A stretch of 64,000 bases of DNA. Origin: Puia sp963703355 (GTDB taxonomy: Bacteria; Bacteroidota; Bacteroidia; Chitinophagales; Chitinophagaceae). Both the position numbers and the translations under genes were made by a program. Shown here piece by piece: positions 53,379 through 63,189 of the stretch. The notes under the pieces were generated by a model. The model did not search any database. It was not told the origin of the DNA and saw only the letters and a program-made list of their open reading frames with translations. The DNA is taken from assembly GCA_963703355.1 (NCBI GenBank), contig OY969813.1:3472001-3536000 (forward strand), in the 5' to 3' direction. Within the stretch, counting starts at the first letter, position 1, and every line of letters starts with the position of its first letter.

Positions 53379-54364
53379 ATATCAAAGGCCCACTTAAGAA
53401 ATTTTTTACCATAATGGTCTGGTGTCTTTTAGGCGCCTCGGGGCTTGCCATATTAATTGCTGCCATCAATGCAAAGAATAGTAGTTCATGTCAGGGAATG
53501 GAAATCGAAATTAATGGAGGCGAGAAAGCACTTTTCCTGGATAAAAAGGATATCGTTAAGCTATTGGAAAACGAAGATTTGAAAGATTTGAGAAATAAAA
53601 AAATATCCTCCATTGATCTTTTGAAAATCGAAGGTGTGCTCAGGAAAAATACCTGGATTAAAGATGCTCAGTTGTATTTCGATAACAATCAGATATTGAA
53701 AATTCGTATTCGGGAAAGACAACCCCTTGCCAGAATATTCACAGGTTCAGGAAATAGTTTTATGATCGATAGCGGCGGTGTCCAGCTAGCAATTCCTGAA
53801 AGGCATGTCTTCCGTCTGCCTGTTTTTACAGGATATCCTGAAGAAAGATTCGGGCTGCGTCGCGACAGTGCAATCGATCACCAGATCAGAAATCTCGCAA
53901 ACTTTCTCAGCAAAGACCCATTCTGGTCGAGCCAGATTGAGGAAGTGAATATCAATTCTGCGAAGACTTTTGTTATGACTCCGCTCATAGGTAATCAGTC
54001 AATTGTATTTGGCGATGGAAATAACTATGAAAATAAGTTTCATCGGCTGTTTGTATTCTATCAGCAGGTTATTTCAAAAACGGGCTTTGATAAATATACA
54101 GGATTCAATCTGGCTTATAACGATCAGGTGATTGCAACCCGCAAACAAGGATCGGTTTCGAGAGCCGATTCTATGCAGGCCCGGAAAAACGTATTAGAGA
54201 TGATACGCCTAGCTGAAAAAATGGAAAGAGATACAACTGCCGTGAGGGACGTAAAACCTTTAGAAAAAAATACACTGACGGAGCAAAATCTCCGGAGTTA
54301 TGATCTTCCGGAAGAAAAGGAAAATGAAAACGACTCAGATACTAAACATCAAAAACAACAATAA
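53375..54364 (+). CDS. ftsQ: Cell-division protein FtsQ (DivIB-like)
   Basis: A 329-aa bitopic protein: cytoplasmic tail, one membrane helix (about 11-31), then a periplasmic POTRA-like domain (about 40-115, LFLDKKDIVKLLENEDLKDL) and beta domain (WIKDAQLYFDNNQILKIRIRERQPLARIF). It is called FtsQ from topology, the RERQPLARI region and gene order. The last 60 residues are a highly charged tail. It starts with ATGA overlapping murC. Confidence 0.85.
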   Translation: MNIKGPLKKFFTIMVWCLLGASGLAILIAAINAKNSSSCQGMEIEINGGEKALFLDKKDIVKLLENEDLKDLRNKKISSIDLLKIEGVLRKNTWIKDAQLYFDNNQILKIRIRERQPLARIFTGSGNSFMIDSGGVQLAIPERHVFRLPVFTGYPEERFGLRRDSAIDHQIRNLANFLSKDPFWSSQIEEVNINSAKTFVMTPLIGNQSIVFGDGNNYENKFHRLFVFYQQVISKTGFDKYTGFNLAYNDQVIATRKQGSVSRADSMQARKNVLEMIRLAEKMERDTTAVRDVKPLEKNTLTEQNLRSYDLPEEKENENDSDTKHQKQQ

Positions 54365-54377
54365 ATTAAACCAAACC

Positions 54378-55754
54378 ATGAGCCAGGAACAACCCATTAT
54401 TGTAGGATTAGACATCGGTACCACAAAAATAGCCGCAATTGCCGGAAGAAAAAATGAATACGGCAAGCTCGAAATCCTCGGCTTTGGCCGGGCAAACTCA
54501 AACGGCGTAAAACACGGTCAGGTGCTGAATATAGACGAAACGATCAAGGCCATTCGAATGGCGCTTGACAACTGTTATGCTTCAAATCCGAATCTGAGCA
54601 TTTCAGAGGTTTATGTTGGAATTGCCGGCCACCATATCAAAAGTCTGCAAACCCGTGGTGATATCGTGCGTCAAAGTACAGAAGATGAAATAACGCAGAA
54701 AGAAATTGATCAGTTGATAGCAGATCAATACAAAACATATATACCTGCCGGCGATCAGATCATCGATGTAATTCCTCAGGAATTTGCTGTGGATAATTTT
54801 CAGAATATTATCAGCCCCATTGGATACGGAGGCGTAAAAGTCGGGGCCAACTTTCATATCATTACCGGAGATAAGAACGCAATTAAAAATATCAGTCGCG
54901 CAGTAGAGAAAAGCGGACTTCAAACAAAGGATCTCGTGTTGCAACCACTTGCATCTGCTGCTGCTGTAATGGGACAGGAAGATCTGGAAGCGGGTGTGGC
55001 GATCGTGGATATTGGAGGCGGAACAACCGATTTGGCTGTGTTTTATGAAGGTATTCTAAAACATACTGCTGTTATACCTTTTGGCGGCGAGAATATTACA
55101 AACGATATAAAAACAGGACTCGGGGTTCTGAAAACTCAGGCTGAACAAATGAAAGTTCAGTTTGGATCTGCACTTTCCAATGAAGCAAAAGGAAATGCGT
55201 TTATCACCATTCCGGGTTTGAGAGGGATGCCCGCAAAAGAAATCAGCGTTAAAAATCTCGCCAATATTATTCAGGCGCGTATGAGCGAGATCATGGATTT
55301 TGTTTCTTACCATTTAAAGCAGGTGGGCCTCGACAACAAAATGCTGAACGGCGGAATCGTACTTACTGGAGGGGGTGCACAGCTGAAACACCTGATTCAA
55401 TTAACCGAATATGTTACGGGATTAAATGCGCGTATCGGATATCCCAATGAACACCTTGCATCAGGTCAGATTGAAGAACTTGCCAGGCCAACGTATTCAA
55501 CCTGCATAGGTTTAATTTTAAAGGGATACAGCGACTATGAACATAACCGCAAGCAATTTGAAATGACGCATGTTCAGGTCGAGATTCCAACAGCACTGAA
55601 AACTCAGGATCTTGCGAAGGAAGAAGTACTTATAACGGAAGAAGAGATTCAGGTAAAAAGAGTTTCCAACCGGAAAGGCATCAAAGATTTCTGGGGCAAA
55701 TTTAAAGATGGAATCATCGACCTGTTCAAAGAAGAAGAAGATCACGCACTGTAA
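54378..55754 (+). CDS. ftsA: Cell-division actin homologue FtsA
   Basis: Membrane tether for FtsZ; 458 aa from the ATG at 54378 (MSQEQPIIVGLDIGTTKIAAIAG), 13 bp after the ftsQ stop. The open frame continues upstream to 54300 inside ftsQ, which I reject as a start. ATPase blocks GLDIGTTKI, VDIGGGTTDLAVF and LTGGGAQLKH are clear. An amphipathic C-terminal stretch (IKDFWGKFKDGIIDLFKEEE) fits the membrane-targeting helix. Confidence 0.95.
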   Translation: MSQEQPIIVGLDIGTTKIAAIAGRKNEYGKLEILGFGRANSNGVKHGQVLNIDETIKAIRMALDNCYASNPNLSISEVYVGIAGHHIKSLQTRGDIVRQSTEDEITQKEIDQLIADQYKTYIPAGDQIIDVIPQEFAVDNFQNIISPIGYGGVKVGANFHIITGDKNAIKNISRAVEKSGLQTKDLVLQPLASAAAVMGQEDLEAGVAIVDIGGGTTDLAVFYEGILKHTAVIPFGGENITNDIKTGLGVLKTQAEQMKVQFGSALSNEAKGNAFITIPGLRGMPAKEISVKNLANIIQARMSEIMDFVSYHLKQVGLDNKMLNGGIVLTGGGAQLKHLIQLTEYVTGLNARIGYPNEHLASGQIEELARPTYSTCIGLILKGYSDYEHNRKQFEMTHVQVEIPTALKTQDLAKEEVLITEEEIQVKRVSNRKGIKDFWGKFKDGIIDLFKEEEDHAL

Positions 55755-55784
55755 AATTTCTATACTAACCATTAATTTTATTTT

Positions 55785-57635
55785 ATGATTCAGTTTGATT
55801 TACCCAAAGAAAGATCGTCCATAATTAAAGTGATCGGCGTGGGTGGAGGAGGAAGCAACGCTGTAAACCATATGTTTGGACAAAATATTGAAGGAGTTAA
55901 TTTTATTATCTGTAATACAGATGCACAGGCTCTCGCGCAGAGTCGTGTGGCAAATAAAATTCAACTTGGGCCACACCTTACCCAGGGACTGGGTGCCGGA
56001 GCGAATCCCAACATCGGAAGACAGGCAACTGAAGAAAGTCTGGAAGAAATTAAATCTATCCTGGAAGTGAATACCAAGATGGCGTTTATAACTGCCGGCA
56101 TGGGTGGTGGAACGGGAACCGGAGGCGCTCCCATTCTTGCGAAAATATGTAAGGACCTTGGAATCCTTACTGTTGGAATCGTCACTACGCCTTTTTCCTA
56201 TGAAGGCAAAAAAAGACAATTGCAGGCCGAAGAAGGAATTCATTTACTGAAAGATTATGTTGACACACTTCTCGTGATCAGCAACGATAAGCTGCGTCAT
56301 CAGTTTGGAAATTTGAAAATGAAAGAAGCATTTTCAAGAGCCGACAATGTGCTGGCAACGGCTGCTAAATGTATCACTGATGTAATTAACAGTACAGGGC
56401 AAATCAACGTGGATTTTGCCGATGTATGCACGGTAATGCAAAAAGGCGGGGTTGCCATACTGGGATCTGCGGCCGCATCGGGAAATAACAGGGCTCAGCA
56501 GGCAATCGAAGAAGCGTTGAATTCACCATTACTCAATGACAATGATATTCGCGGAGCAAAATGGATTTTGATAAATATTAATTCATCTGAGGGCGACCAT
56601 GAGTTTACCATGGATGAGGTAGAAATTATTCAGCATCACCTGATCAGCCAGGCAGGCGAGGATACCGATGTGATTTTAGGTTTGGGATATGATGCCGCGT
56701 TGGGCGACAAGATCGGTATAACGATCATAGCAACCGGATTTGAGTACAAAGATCCATTCAAGAGGGAAGAAAAACCGGCAGCACCAAAAAAAGAAGAAAA
56801 AATAGTGATGCCGCTGCAAATGCCCGTGCAGGAAAAAGTGAAATTGAAAGAAGATGTTATTGCCGAAGCACTGGCTAACGCAAAAGCATCCGATGATGCG
56901 ATTATTAAGACAAATACTCACAGTGATTTACCCAAGGAATTGGAGCCGAAACTGGTTGAATTAACCGAACCTGCAGAACAGCCAAGAAAAACCAGCCCCT
57001 ATGTTGTAATGCCTGCAAAAACGGAAGAACGAATCGTTAATGAACAACCCGTGGATAAAAAGATCGTTGCCGAACCCATAGAATGGATATTTTCGCAGGA
57101 GATAACACCAACAGCAACTTCCGGTGGGTATCTCACAAGACCTTCCAATATTTATGATAATGAACCTTCAGGATCGAATTCCCTGTCAGAAGAACTCCCT
57201 TTGAAGGACCATGAGCTCTTTACTGCGATTGCAAAAAATCCGGTTCAGGATGAAAATCTTTCCGCCGATATGCAACTCGTTTTTAAAGATGAAATTCCAG
57301 CGGCGGATGTGCCTGGGGCCCATCAAACACAACCGGTATCTATGGCGGAACAGCCTGCAGAGGAGCCTGCAGTGCAGGACGAAGCAGAAGGCCTGAAACG
57401 CCGTGCAGCAGAAAGGATTAACAAATTACGTAATTTGTCGTTCAACATGAATGCTGCGGATCCCAACAATGAGTTTGAAACTGTGCCGGCCTACATCCGC
57501 CGAAATCTGGAACTTTACAACACGGTCACTAATGTAGAGAGTTTTTACAGTCAGTATGAAGTTAAAGCCGACAAAAATAATCCGGGAGAAATCAGTACCA
57601 TCAATAGTTTTCTGGATGGTAAAAAGCCTGACTAG
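55785..57635 (+). CDS. ftsZ: Cell-division tubulin homologue FtsZ
   Basis: GTPase that forms the Z-ring; 616 aa. The tubulin signature GGGTGTG is at 107-113, preceded by KVIGVGGGGSNAVNHM and followed by NDKLRHQFGNLKMKEAFSRADNVL. The conserved globular part ends near 325; the remaining 290 residues form an unusually long acidic, low-complexity linker, then VPAYIRRNLELYN and a terminal peptide INSFLDGKKPD that should bind FtsA. Long linkers are usual in Bacteroidota. A strong terminator follows at 57670-57701. Confidence 0.97.
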   Translation: MIQFDLPKERSSIIKVIGVGGGGSNAVNHMFGQNIEGVNFIICNTDAQALAQSRVANKIQLGPHLTQGLGAGANPNIGRQATEESLEEIKSILEVNTKMAFITAGMGGGTGTGGAPILAKICKDLGILTVGIVTTPFSYEGKKRQLQAEEGIHLLKDYVDTLLVISNDKLRHQFGNLKMKEAFSRADNVLATAAKCITDVINSTGQINVDFADVCTVMQKGGVAILGSAAASGNNRAQQAIEEALNSPLLNDNDIRGAKWILININSSEGDHEFTMDEVEIIQHHLISQAGEDTDVILGLGYDAALGDKIGITIIATGFEYKDPFKREEKPAAPKKEEKIVMPLQMPVQEKVKLKEDVIAEALANAKASDDAIIKTNTHSDLPKELEPKLVELTEPAEQPRKTSPYVVMPAKTEERIVNEQPVDKKIVAEPIEWIFSQEITPTATSGGYLTRPSNIYDNEPSGSNSLSEELPLKDHELFTAIAKNPVQDENLSADMQLVFKDEIPAADVPGAHQTQPVSMAEQPAEEPAVQDEAEGLKRRAAERINKLRNLSFNMNAADPNNEFETVPAYIRRNLELYNTVTNVESFYSQYEVKADKNNPGEISTINSFLDGKKPD

Positions 57636-57669
57636 GATTTTGCAAATCGTTTGTTTTAGTTGTTTAATC

Positions 57670-57701
57670 CCTTCCCGCCTCAAGCGGGAGGGATTTTTTT
57701 T
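57670..57701 (+). terminator. Rho-independent terminator after ftsZ
   Basis: A 9-bp stem (57670-57678 with 57684-57692, including one G-T pair), 5-nt loop CTCAA, then A and eight T. It closes the dcw cluster and lies 13 bp before the next start codon. Confidence 0.88.
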
Positions 57702-57713
57702 ATAAAGAATACA

Positions 57714-58634
57714 ATGGAAAAAGTGATTATTACCGGAGGAACGGGTCTCATTGGAAAAGCAATTTCCTCGTTGCTGGTTTCAAATGGATTTGAAGTTGTC
57801 ATTCTTTCCCGAAATCCTGCATCACATAAAAAACCCTCACCAGGAGTCTCATATGCTGCATGGAATATAGATGATCAGACAATAAACGAAGACGCATTCA
57901 GCAAAACAAAATATATCATTCACCTGGCAGGAGCTGGTGTTGCCGATAAACCCTGGACCGAAAAAAGAAAAAAGGAAATTGTTGAAAGTCGCACGAAGAG
58001 CAGTGCCCTGTTAATAAAAGCATTGCAAAATATTTCCAATGAAATTGAATCCGTGGTAAGTGCATCCGCTATCGGTTGGTATAAACCAAATCTTCCTGTT
58101 CCAGCTGTAGAGACAGATTTGCCGGATACCCATTTTCTTGGCGAAACATGTAAAGCCTGGGAACAATCGATTCAGCCTGTTGAAGATTTAGGAAAAAGAC
58201 TCGTTATTCTTCGAACGGGAATTGTCTTGAGCAACGATGGTGGTGCATTTCCTGAATTTGCGAAACCCATCAAATACGGTATAGCCGGAATTCTGGGAAC
58301 TGGTAAACAAATAATCAGCTGGATTCATATCGATGATATTTGTCGGATATACCTGGAAGCGATGACAAACAAATCGTGGTCCGGGGTCTATAATGCAGTG
58401 GCACCCAACCCGGTGACGAATAGAATCTTTACATTGGAGCTCGCAAAAAAAATGAAAGGGAGTTTTTTTATTCCAATACCGGTTCCCGATTTTTTACTCA
58501 GACTTAAATTGGGAGATCGAAGTGAAGAGGTCCTGAAAAGCAGCAACGTGAGTGCAAATAAATTAAAGCAACAGGGCTTCCAATTCATTTATCCTACCAT
58601 CGACGCCGCTTTCAGGGATCTCATTCAGCGATAA
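57714..58634 (+). CDS. NAD-dependent epimerase/dehydratase-like protein (TIGR01777 family)
   Basis: A 306-aa short-chain dehydrogenase-fold protein starting at the ATG at 57714 (MEKVIITGGTGLIGKAISSLL); the open frame reaches back to 57660 through the terminator, which is not credible. ITGGTGLIG binds the dinucleotide; YIIHLAGAGVADKPWTEKRKKEIVESR and SASAIGWYKP are typical of the TIGR01777/YfcH group, related to the cell-division inhibitor SulA-like annotation but without proven function. Its own promoter must lie in or before the terminator region. Confidence 0.9.
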   Translation: MEKVIITGGTGLIGKAISSLLVSNGFEVVILSRNPASHKKPSPGVSYAAWNIDDQTINEDAFSKTKYIIHLAGAGVADKPWTEKRKKEIVESRTKSSALLIKALQNISNEIESVVSASAIGWYKPNLPVPAVETDLPDTHFLGETCKAWEQSIQPVEDLGKRLVILRTGIVLSNDGGAFPEFAKPIKYGIAGILGTGKQIISWIHIDDICRIYLEAMTNKSWSGVYNAVAPNPVTNRIFTLELAKKMKGSFFIPIPVPDFLLRLKLGDRSEEVLKSSNVSANKLKQQGFQFIYPTIDAAFRDLIQR

Positions 58635-59993
58635 TTAATTTTTGTTATCACTCTTCACTTTACTTTCAGGTACTTTGGCGTCTGAAGGTGAAGCGGTGTA
58701 TAATGCCGGAGTTACTTTACTCGTATCACCCTGATACACCCATGTAATATCTTTTACATATTTATTAAAAGCTTTATTTACGTCTTCCACACTCACCTTT
58801 TTCATGTCCTCATTGATGCGCAGCGATCTGCGCCAATCGTTAAAGAGCACTTCGTTGGCTACCAGCGAAGCAGCTTGTGCAGAGTTGGTTTCCATCTGAT
58901 AATAAAATCCTGTTACATAGGTAGTTTTAGTATCCTTTACTTCGTCTGTCGTAAAACCATTGCTATGTGTTTTAGCAATCAGATTATCCATCACACCGAT
59001 GTATTTATCGGGGTTAACTGTGGTAACCTGAATGGTAGTATAAGGAGATAAACCTGGATTGAATCGGCTTTGAGGAGCATACGACAGGCCATTATTCGTT
59101 CTTACTTCCAAAAATTGTCTGTTATAAAAAATACGCATGGCAATTACAAAAGCATTGAAATCCGAAGTGCCCGGCTGCGCTCCACTCGTAACTCCCTGAA
59201 TATAGTTTGTTGCCACATCTCTTTTCTGATCTGTAAAAGTGTTTTTTGTTGGAACATAACTGTATCGCGTCAACTTAATTTCTTTCCCTTCGGGTATATT
59301 TTCAGTTAGTTGTTTCACTTTCTTTTCTATTTCAGAACGCTCAAGTTCGCCAACTACTACAATCACCATACGCGATTTGGTGAGAATCGAAGAATAATAA
59401 GCTTTGGTTTCAGCAGCTGTTAACGGACTCACAGTTTCTTCTTCACCCGTCGGTGATTTTGAATAATCTTTTCCCTTGAAAGCTGTTTCCTTTGCCATTT
59501 TTGAAATGGCAAAATCAGGCCGTGAAGCCTGCGATTTCAATCCGGTAATGGCATCCTGTTTAATGCGGTTGAATTCTGCAGTATCAAAAACGGGAACGTT
59601 AATCGCATCTACGTACAACGGCCATGCCTGATCGAGATCGCTCTTTATACAATTCAACGTAACGGAAGAATAATCCATACCCGCAGATCCACCTACTTCC
59701 GCACTTATTTTTTCCAGCTTGTCTTTAAAACTGTTTTTCGTATCATTTTTTGTTCCGCATTCCGAAAGAGCAGTTATGGCCAGACTTTCAATTCCCGCTT
59801 TGTCGGCTGGGTAATTTTGTACCCCACCTTTAAACACAGTCATGATCTCCACAATTTCATTTCCGCTTGGGGCAACAATTACCTTGACTCCATTCACCGT
59901 CATATCATATGCCGGTTTAGTTTGTGATTTTGCAGATAAAAACAGTGATCCCAGCAACACGGCTCCTATCAGTTTCTTAATTGAATATTTCAT
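58635..59993 (-). CDS. M16 (pitrilysin) family protein, predicted inactive subunit
   Basis: A 452-aa exported protein (signal peptide to about residue 23) of the insulinase fold. Where active subunits have HxxEH this one has ITALSECGTKND, so it cannot bind zinc. It keeps the C-terminal half with the R/Y-type substrate-binding segment (FLEVRTNNGLSYAPQSRF). It is the second gene of a pair with the active member 24 bp upstream, like the known active/inactive M16B heterodimers. It shares the stop region with the convergent epimerase gene. Confidence 0.9.
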   Translation of the reverse strand: MKYSIKKLIGAVLLGSLFLSAKSQTKPAYDMTVNGVKVIVAPSGNEIVEIMTVFKGGVQNYPADKAGIESLAITALSECGTKNDTKNSFKDKLEKISAEVGGSAGMDYSSVTLNCIKSDLDQAWPLYVDAINVPVFDTAEFNRIKQDAITGLKSQASRPDFAISKMAKETAFKGKDYSKSPTGEEETVSPLTAAETKAYYSSILTKSRMVIVVVGELERSEIEKKVKQLTENIPEGKEIKLTRYSYVPTKNTFTDQKRDVATNYIQGVTSGAQPGTSDFNAFVIAMRIFYNRQFLEVRTNNGLSYAPQSRFNPGLSPYTTIQVTTVNPDKYIGVMDNLIAKTHSNGFTTDEVKDTKTTYVTGFYYQMETNSAQAASLVANEVLFNDWRRSLRINEDMKKVSVEDVNKAFNKYVKDITWVYQGDTSKVTPALYTASPSDAKVPESKVKSDNKN

Positions 59994-60017
59994 ACAAATA
60001 ATTTTGTTGTTTTTGAT

Positions 60018-61385
60018 TTAGAAACCAGGTTTGAAATTATCGGACGCATTTAGTTTTTTATTCATAGCCGGATTGATAACCATTCCAGCCACAAATGGTT
60101 TACCCGTGATATAGGTGTTGACAAACCTTTTAATATCTTCCCGTGTAATTTTTGAACAATTCTTTTCGTAGTCCGTCATATAATCAAAACTGGCGCTGCA
60201 CCAGAAATACGTAAGAGAACTCGCCTGTGCAGATGGCTTTTCTTTTTCACGAATGGCATTACGGCGCAGTATCTCTTTTGCATTTTTCAACTGCTCATCT
60301 GTATAATAATCATCGTTTCCCCATTGTTTGATCTGATTCAGTATTTCTTCGTTACACTCTTTTAATTTATTTGGATTCGGCGCAAAGAAGGCAGTAACCG
60401 GACCTACGTATCTTTCAGTCTGATAATTTGCCGACGCAAAAGATGTAAGACCTTTGTCCACAAGCGCCTGTTGCCATTTGGAAGAGTTCATACCAAGGAT
60501 CGTAAAGAATACGTCAGCCGCAACCGTGGCAGCTGAATCATTGCGCGTATCAGGTCCTTGCCACAAAAATATTTCGATTGGTGTTTGCGCAAGACTTGAT
60601 TCTTTTACAAAGAATTCAGTTGATTTAAGTGGAGCAAATTCCGGAATTGGATATTTTGTAATTGGATCAAATCCGCTTGACTGCCAGTCGCCGAATATGG
60701 CCTTTGCTTTTGCAAAGGCATCTTCATGTTTGACAGCACCACAAATAACCAAAATAGAATTATTCGGAAAATAGTATTTGTTTTTAATGATCATCATCTT
60801 TTCAGGGGTGGCTGTATTGATGATTTCGTGTATGCCAATGGCATTTTTGCGTGTCGTAAGATCTCCCCATAATTTTTTCTGACAGGCCAGATATAACTGT
60901 GAACCCGGATCACTTTCCATTCTCTGAAACTCACCGTCAACAACCGGTCTTTCTTTTTTCATATCTTCCTGACGGTAAATAGGAAATCTGATGGCGGCAT
61001 TCATAAATTTCAAACCAGCATTCAGGCTGTCCTTGTCAAAAGTGAAAAAATAATTTACGCGTTCATCACCGGTAGTTCCATTCCAGATAGCACCCAGTTC
61101 CTGTGTACGTTTCAGGAATTTCTCCTGATCGGGATAATCCTGATTTGCCTTGAAGAACATATGTTCAAATAAATGGGAAAGCCCGTTGTAATTGGAGTCC
61201 TCTGTAAATGCCCCGTTCTTAACCGCTATTTCAATAGTAGCCAAAGGCACTTTGTCATTTTCTATAACAACAATCTCCAAACCGTTGGGAAGTTTTTCCC
61301 AATAGTAATGTTCCGGAAGTCTGGGTTGTGCAAAACTTGCTGTCGACAATAATCCCAGTGTAAGAGCGCAAATAAATTTTTTCAT
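60018..61385 (-). CDS. M16 (pitrilysin) family zinc protease, active subunit
   Basis: A 455-aa exported peptidase with a signal peptide (cleavage after SFAQ, residue 20). The inverted zinc motif HLFEH is at 71-75 (H71, E74, H75); a downstream Glu in the VVDGEFQRMESDPG region supplies the third ligand. It probably acts in the periplasm together with the inactive partner encoded 24 bp downstream. Substrates of this group are peptides, often signal-peptide remnants or bacteriocins, but nothing here says which. Confidence 0.93.
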   Translation of the reverse strand: MKKFICALTLGLLSTASFAQPRLPEHYYWEKLPNGLEIVVIENDKVPLATIEIAVKNGAFTEDSNYNGLSHLFEHMFFKANQDYPDQEKFLKRTQELGAIWNGTTGDERVNYFFTFDKDSLNAGLKFMNAAIRFPIYRQEDMKKERPVVDGEFQRMESDPGSQLYLACQKKLWGDLTTRKNAIGIHEIINTATPEKMMIIKNKYYFPNNSILVICGAVKHEDAFAKAKAIFGDWQSSGFDPITKYPIPEFAPLKSTEFFVKESSLAQTPIEIFLWQGPDTRNDSAATVAADVFFTILGMNSSKWQQALVDKGLTSFASANYQTERYVGPVTAFFAPNPNKLKECNEEILNQIKQWGNDDYYTDEQLKNAKEILRRNAIREKEKPSAQASSLTYFWCSASFDYMTDYEKNCSKITREDIKRFVNTYITGKPFVAGMVINPAMNKKLNASDNFKPGF

Positions 61386-61428
61386 TAATAGAAGTTTTAA
61401 ATTTCCAATACTGTTTGAAATCGGATGA

Positions 61429-62241
61429 TCAAAGATCTGCTTTTCGAAATCTCCAGCTTATTATGACTATATATATAACAATGTATAAAACCGCGATTGA
61501 AAGATACAAAGGAACATGCTTTTCCCAAAGATTTGCATCATTGGGTGATACCAGCCTTCGGGTGAAGGGCTGGGGGATCAGCCTGTCCGAGACTTCTTCC
61601 GGTAAATAATCCACCCAGGTTACTTTGTATTTGTTCCTCCCCAGCGCAACGATGAATTGTTCAACTATCATATATAAAAAAAATAACCCCATCGCCAATC
61701 CTGCTCTGCTGATCAGCATCGCAATAAGCAATGCTATCAGCGAATAGTCCAGCATCTCTATGAAGAAAAACAAAATAAAACGATATTCCTGCCACCCTGC
61801 TTTTGGTTGCGTTGCTGTGCGCGTAAGAAAACCAAAATACAGGCAGGTGAACACTACCACCAATGTGACAAACGCATTCAATAAAAAAATTTCTATGAGC
61901 TTGATACGGATAAATCGCATTCTGCTCCAGCCATCAATAATATTCTGCCGATGCGTTCTGAATGCGTATTCATTGGTAAAAAGCGTAATAATTAAAATTG
62001 CAGGTATAAATATGAGTATACCTGCATTATAAGGAACCGTTTTCCACACATAAGGAAATGAAAATGGATTCCCCAGTATGTTCTGTCCATTTATCTTGGG
62101 AAAAGAATTATCGGTAAAGTCATAGATCACATAATTGAAAGCAGGAATACATACAACAATAACCGACAACAATATCCAGAACGTCCGGTAATATTTCACC
62201 TTGAGCCACTCAATACGAAGTGTATGTAAAAAATCACCCAT
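61429..62241 (-). CDS. ABC-2 type transporter, permease subunit
   Basis: A 270-aa membrane protein with six predicted helices. The first is at about 21-39 (FWILLSVIVVCIPAFNYVIY), and the segment NEYAFRTHRQNIIDGWSRMRFIRIKL is the conserved coupling region of ABC-2 permeases of the NosY/gliding-motility GldF-like type. It lies 2 bp downstream of the ATPase gene; together they form an exporter of unknown substrate. M16 protease genes follow 43 bp further on. Confidence 0.85.
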   Translation of the reverse strand: MGDFLHTLRIEWLKVKYYRTFWILLSVIVVCIPAFNYVIYDFTDNSFPKINGQNILGNPFSFPYVWKTVPYNAGILIFIPAILIITLFTNEYAFRTHRQNIIDGWSRMRFIRIKLIEIFLLNAFVTLVVVFTCLYFGFLTRTATQPKAGWQEYRFILFFFIEMLDYSLIALLIAMLISRAGLAMGLFFLYMIVEQFIVALGRNKYKVTWVDYLPEEVSDRLIPQPFTRRLVSPNDANLWEKHVPLYLSIAVLYIVIYIVIISWRFRKADL

Positions 62242-62243
62242 GG

Positions 62244-63146
62244 TTAGTTGCTTACGTTGTTGGTTAGCTCAATAAAAGCAGACTCCAGACTTTTCTTTCC
62301 GGGTTGTAAAAAATTCAGCACCACTCCCAGTTCAAAACAATGGGCGTTGAGCCACGACGGATCGGGAGAGGGTGCATTAAAATAAACCTGGTAGTGATTA
62401 CCCGAAAGAAGAATTTTATTTACGCCGGGCAGTTTTTCCAGAATAACTTTCAATTTTTCCAGATCTGCTGAACCCAGTTCCATCCATTCTTCCTGACTGA
62501 GTGCCGATTTTACATCACCCGATTTGATCAATAAACCTTGCTGCAAAATCGCGACATGCGTGCAAACCTTCTCTACTTCTGCAAGCAGATGACTGGCCAG
62601 AATGATTGTTTTACCTTCCGCAGCAAGATCAATAATCAATTGCCTGATTTCGGCGATACCGGAAGGATCAAGACCATTGGTGGGTTCATCAAAAACCAAT
62701 ACTGACGGATTTCCCAGCAGACAGGCAGCGATTGCCAGGCGCTGCTTCATGCCAAGAGAATAGGTTTGAAATTTTGAATCCTTTCTCTCAAATAATCTCA
62801 CCAGTTTCAATACACGTTCTATATCCGCTACCGGTTTGTGTTTTATAGCCGCAGTGATTTCCAGATTACGTTGTGCGGAGAGGTAGTGGTAAAAATTAGG
62901 TGTTTCTAACAGTGTGCCGATTTCTCTTCGCTGTTTTTCAGACGGCTCTTTTCCAAACCAGCTATAACTGCCATCATTGGACGAAAGTACATTCATTACA
63001 ACTCCAAGCAGTGTTGTTTTTCCACTTCCGTTTGGTCCCAGAATTCCGAAAACCGATCCTGCAGGTACATCAAAGGATACGCCTTTAAGCGCCTTGATCC
63101 GGCCATATGATTTGGTTATATTTTTTAGTGAAAGTATGGGCGCCAT
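62244..63146 (-). CDS. ABC transporter ATP-binding protein
   Basis: A 300-aa ATPase: Walker A LGPNGSGKTT at 36-45, signature YSLGMKQRLAIA, Walker B LVFDEPTNGLDP, switch His in ILASHLLAEVE. The C-terminal 80 residues extend beyond the core, as in NosF/CcmA-like ATPases of the ABC-2 type. Its permease starts 2 bp downstream. Candidate cargoes include drugs, lipids or peptides; no clue distinguishes them. Confidence 0.93.
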   Translation of the reverse strand: MAPILSLKNITKSYGRIKALKGVSFDVPAGSVFGILGPNGSGKTTLLGVVMNVLSSNDGSYSWFGKEPSEKQRREIGTLLETPNFYHYLSAQRNLEITAAIKHKPVADIERVLKLVRLFERKDSKFQTYSLGMKQRLAIAACLLGNPSVLVFDEPTNGLDPSGIAEIRQLIIDLAAEGKTIILASHLLAEVEKVCTHVAILQQGLLIKSGDVKSALSQEEWMELGSADLEKLKVILEKLPGVNKILLSGNHYQVYFNAPSPDPSWLNAHCFELGVVLNFLQPGKKSLESAFIELTNNVSN

Positions 63147-63189
63147 GGGTGGACGGCTAAATTAATGAATTAAACGGCCCGTTACGGAT

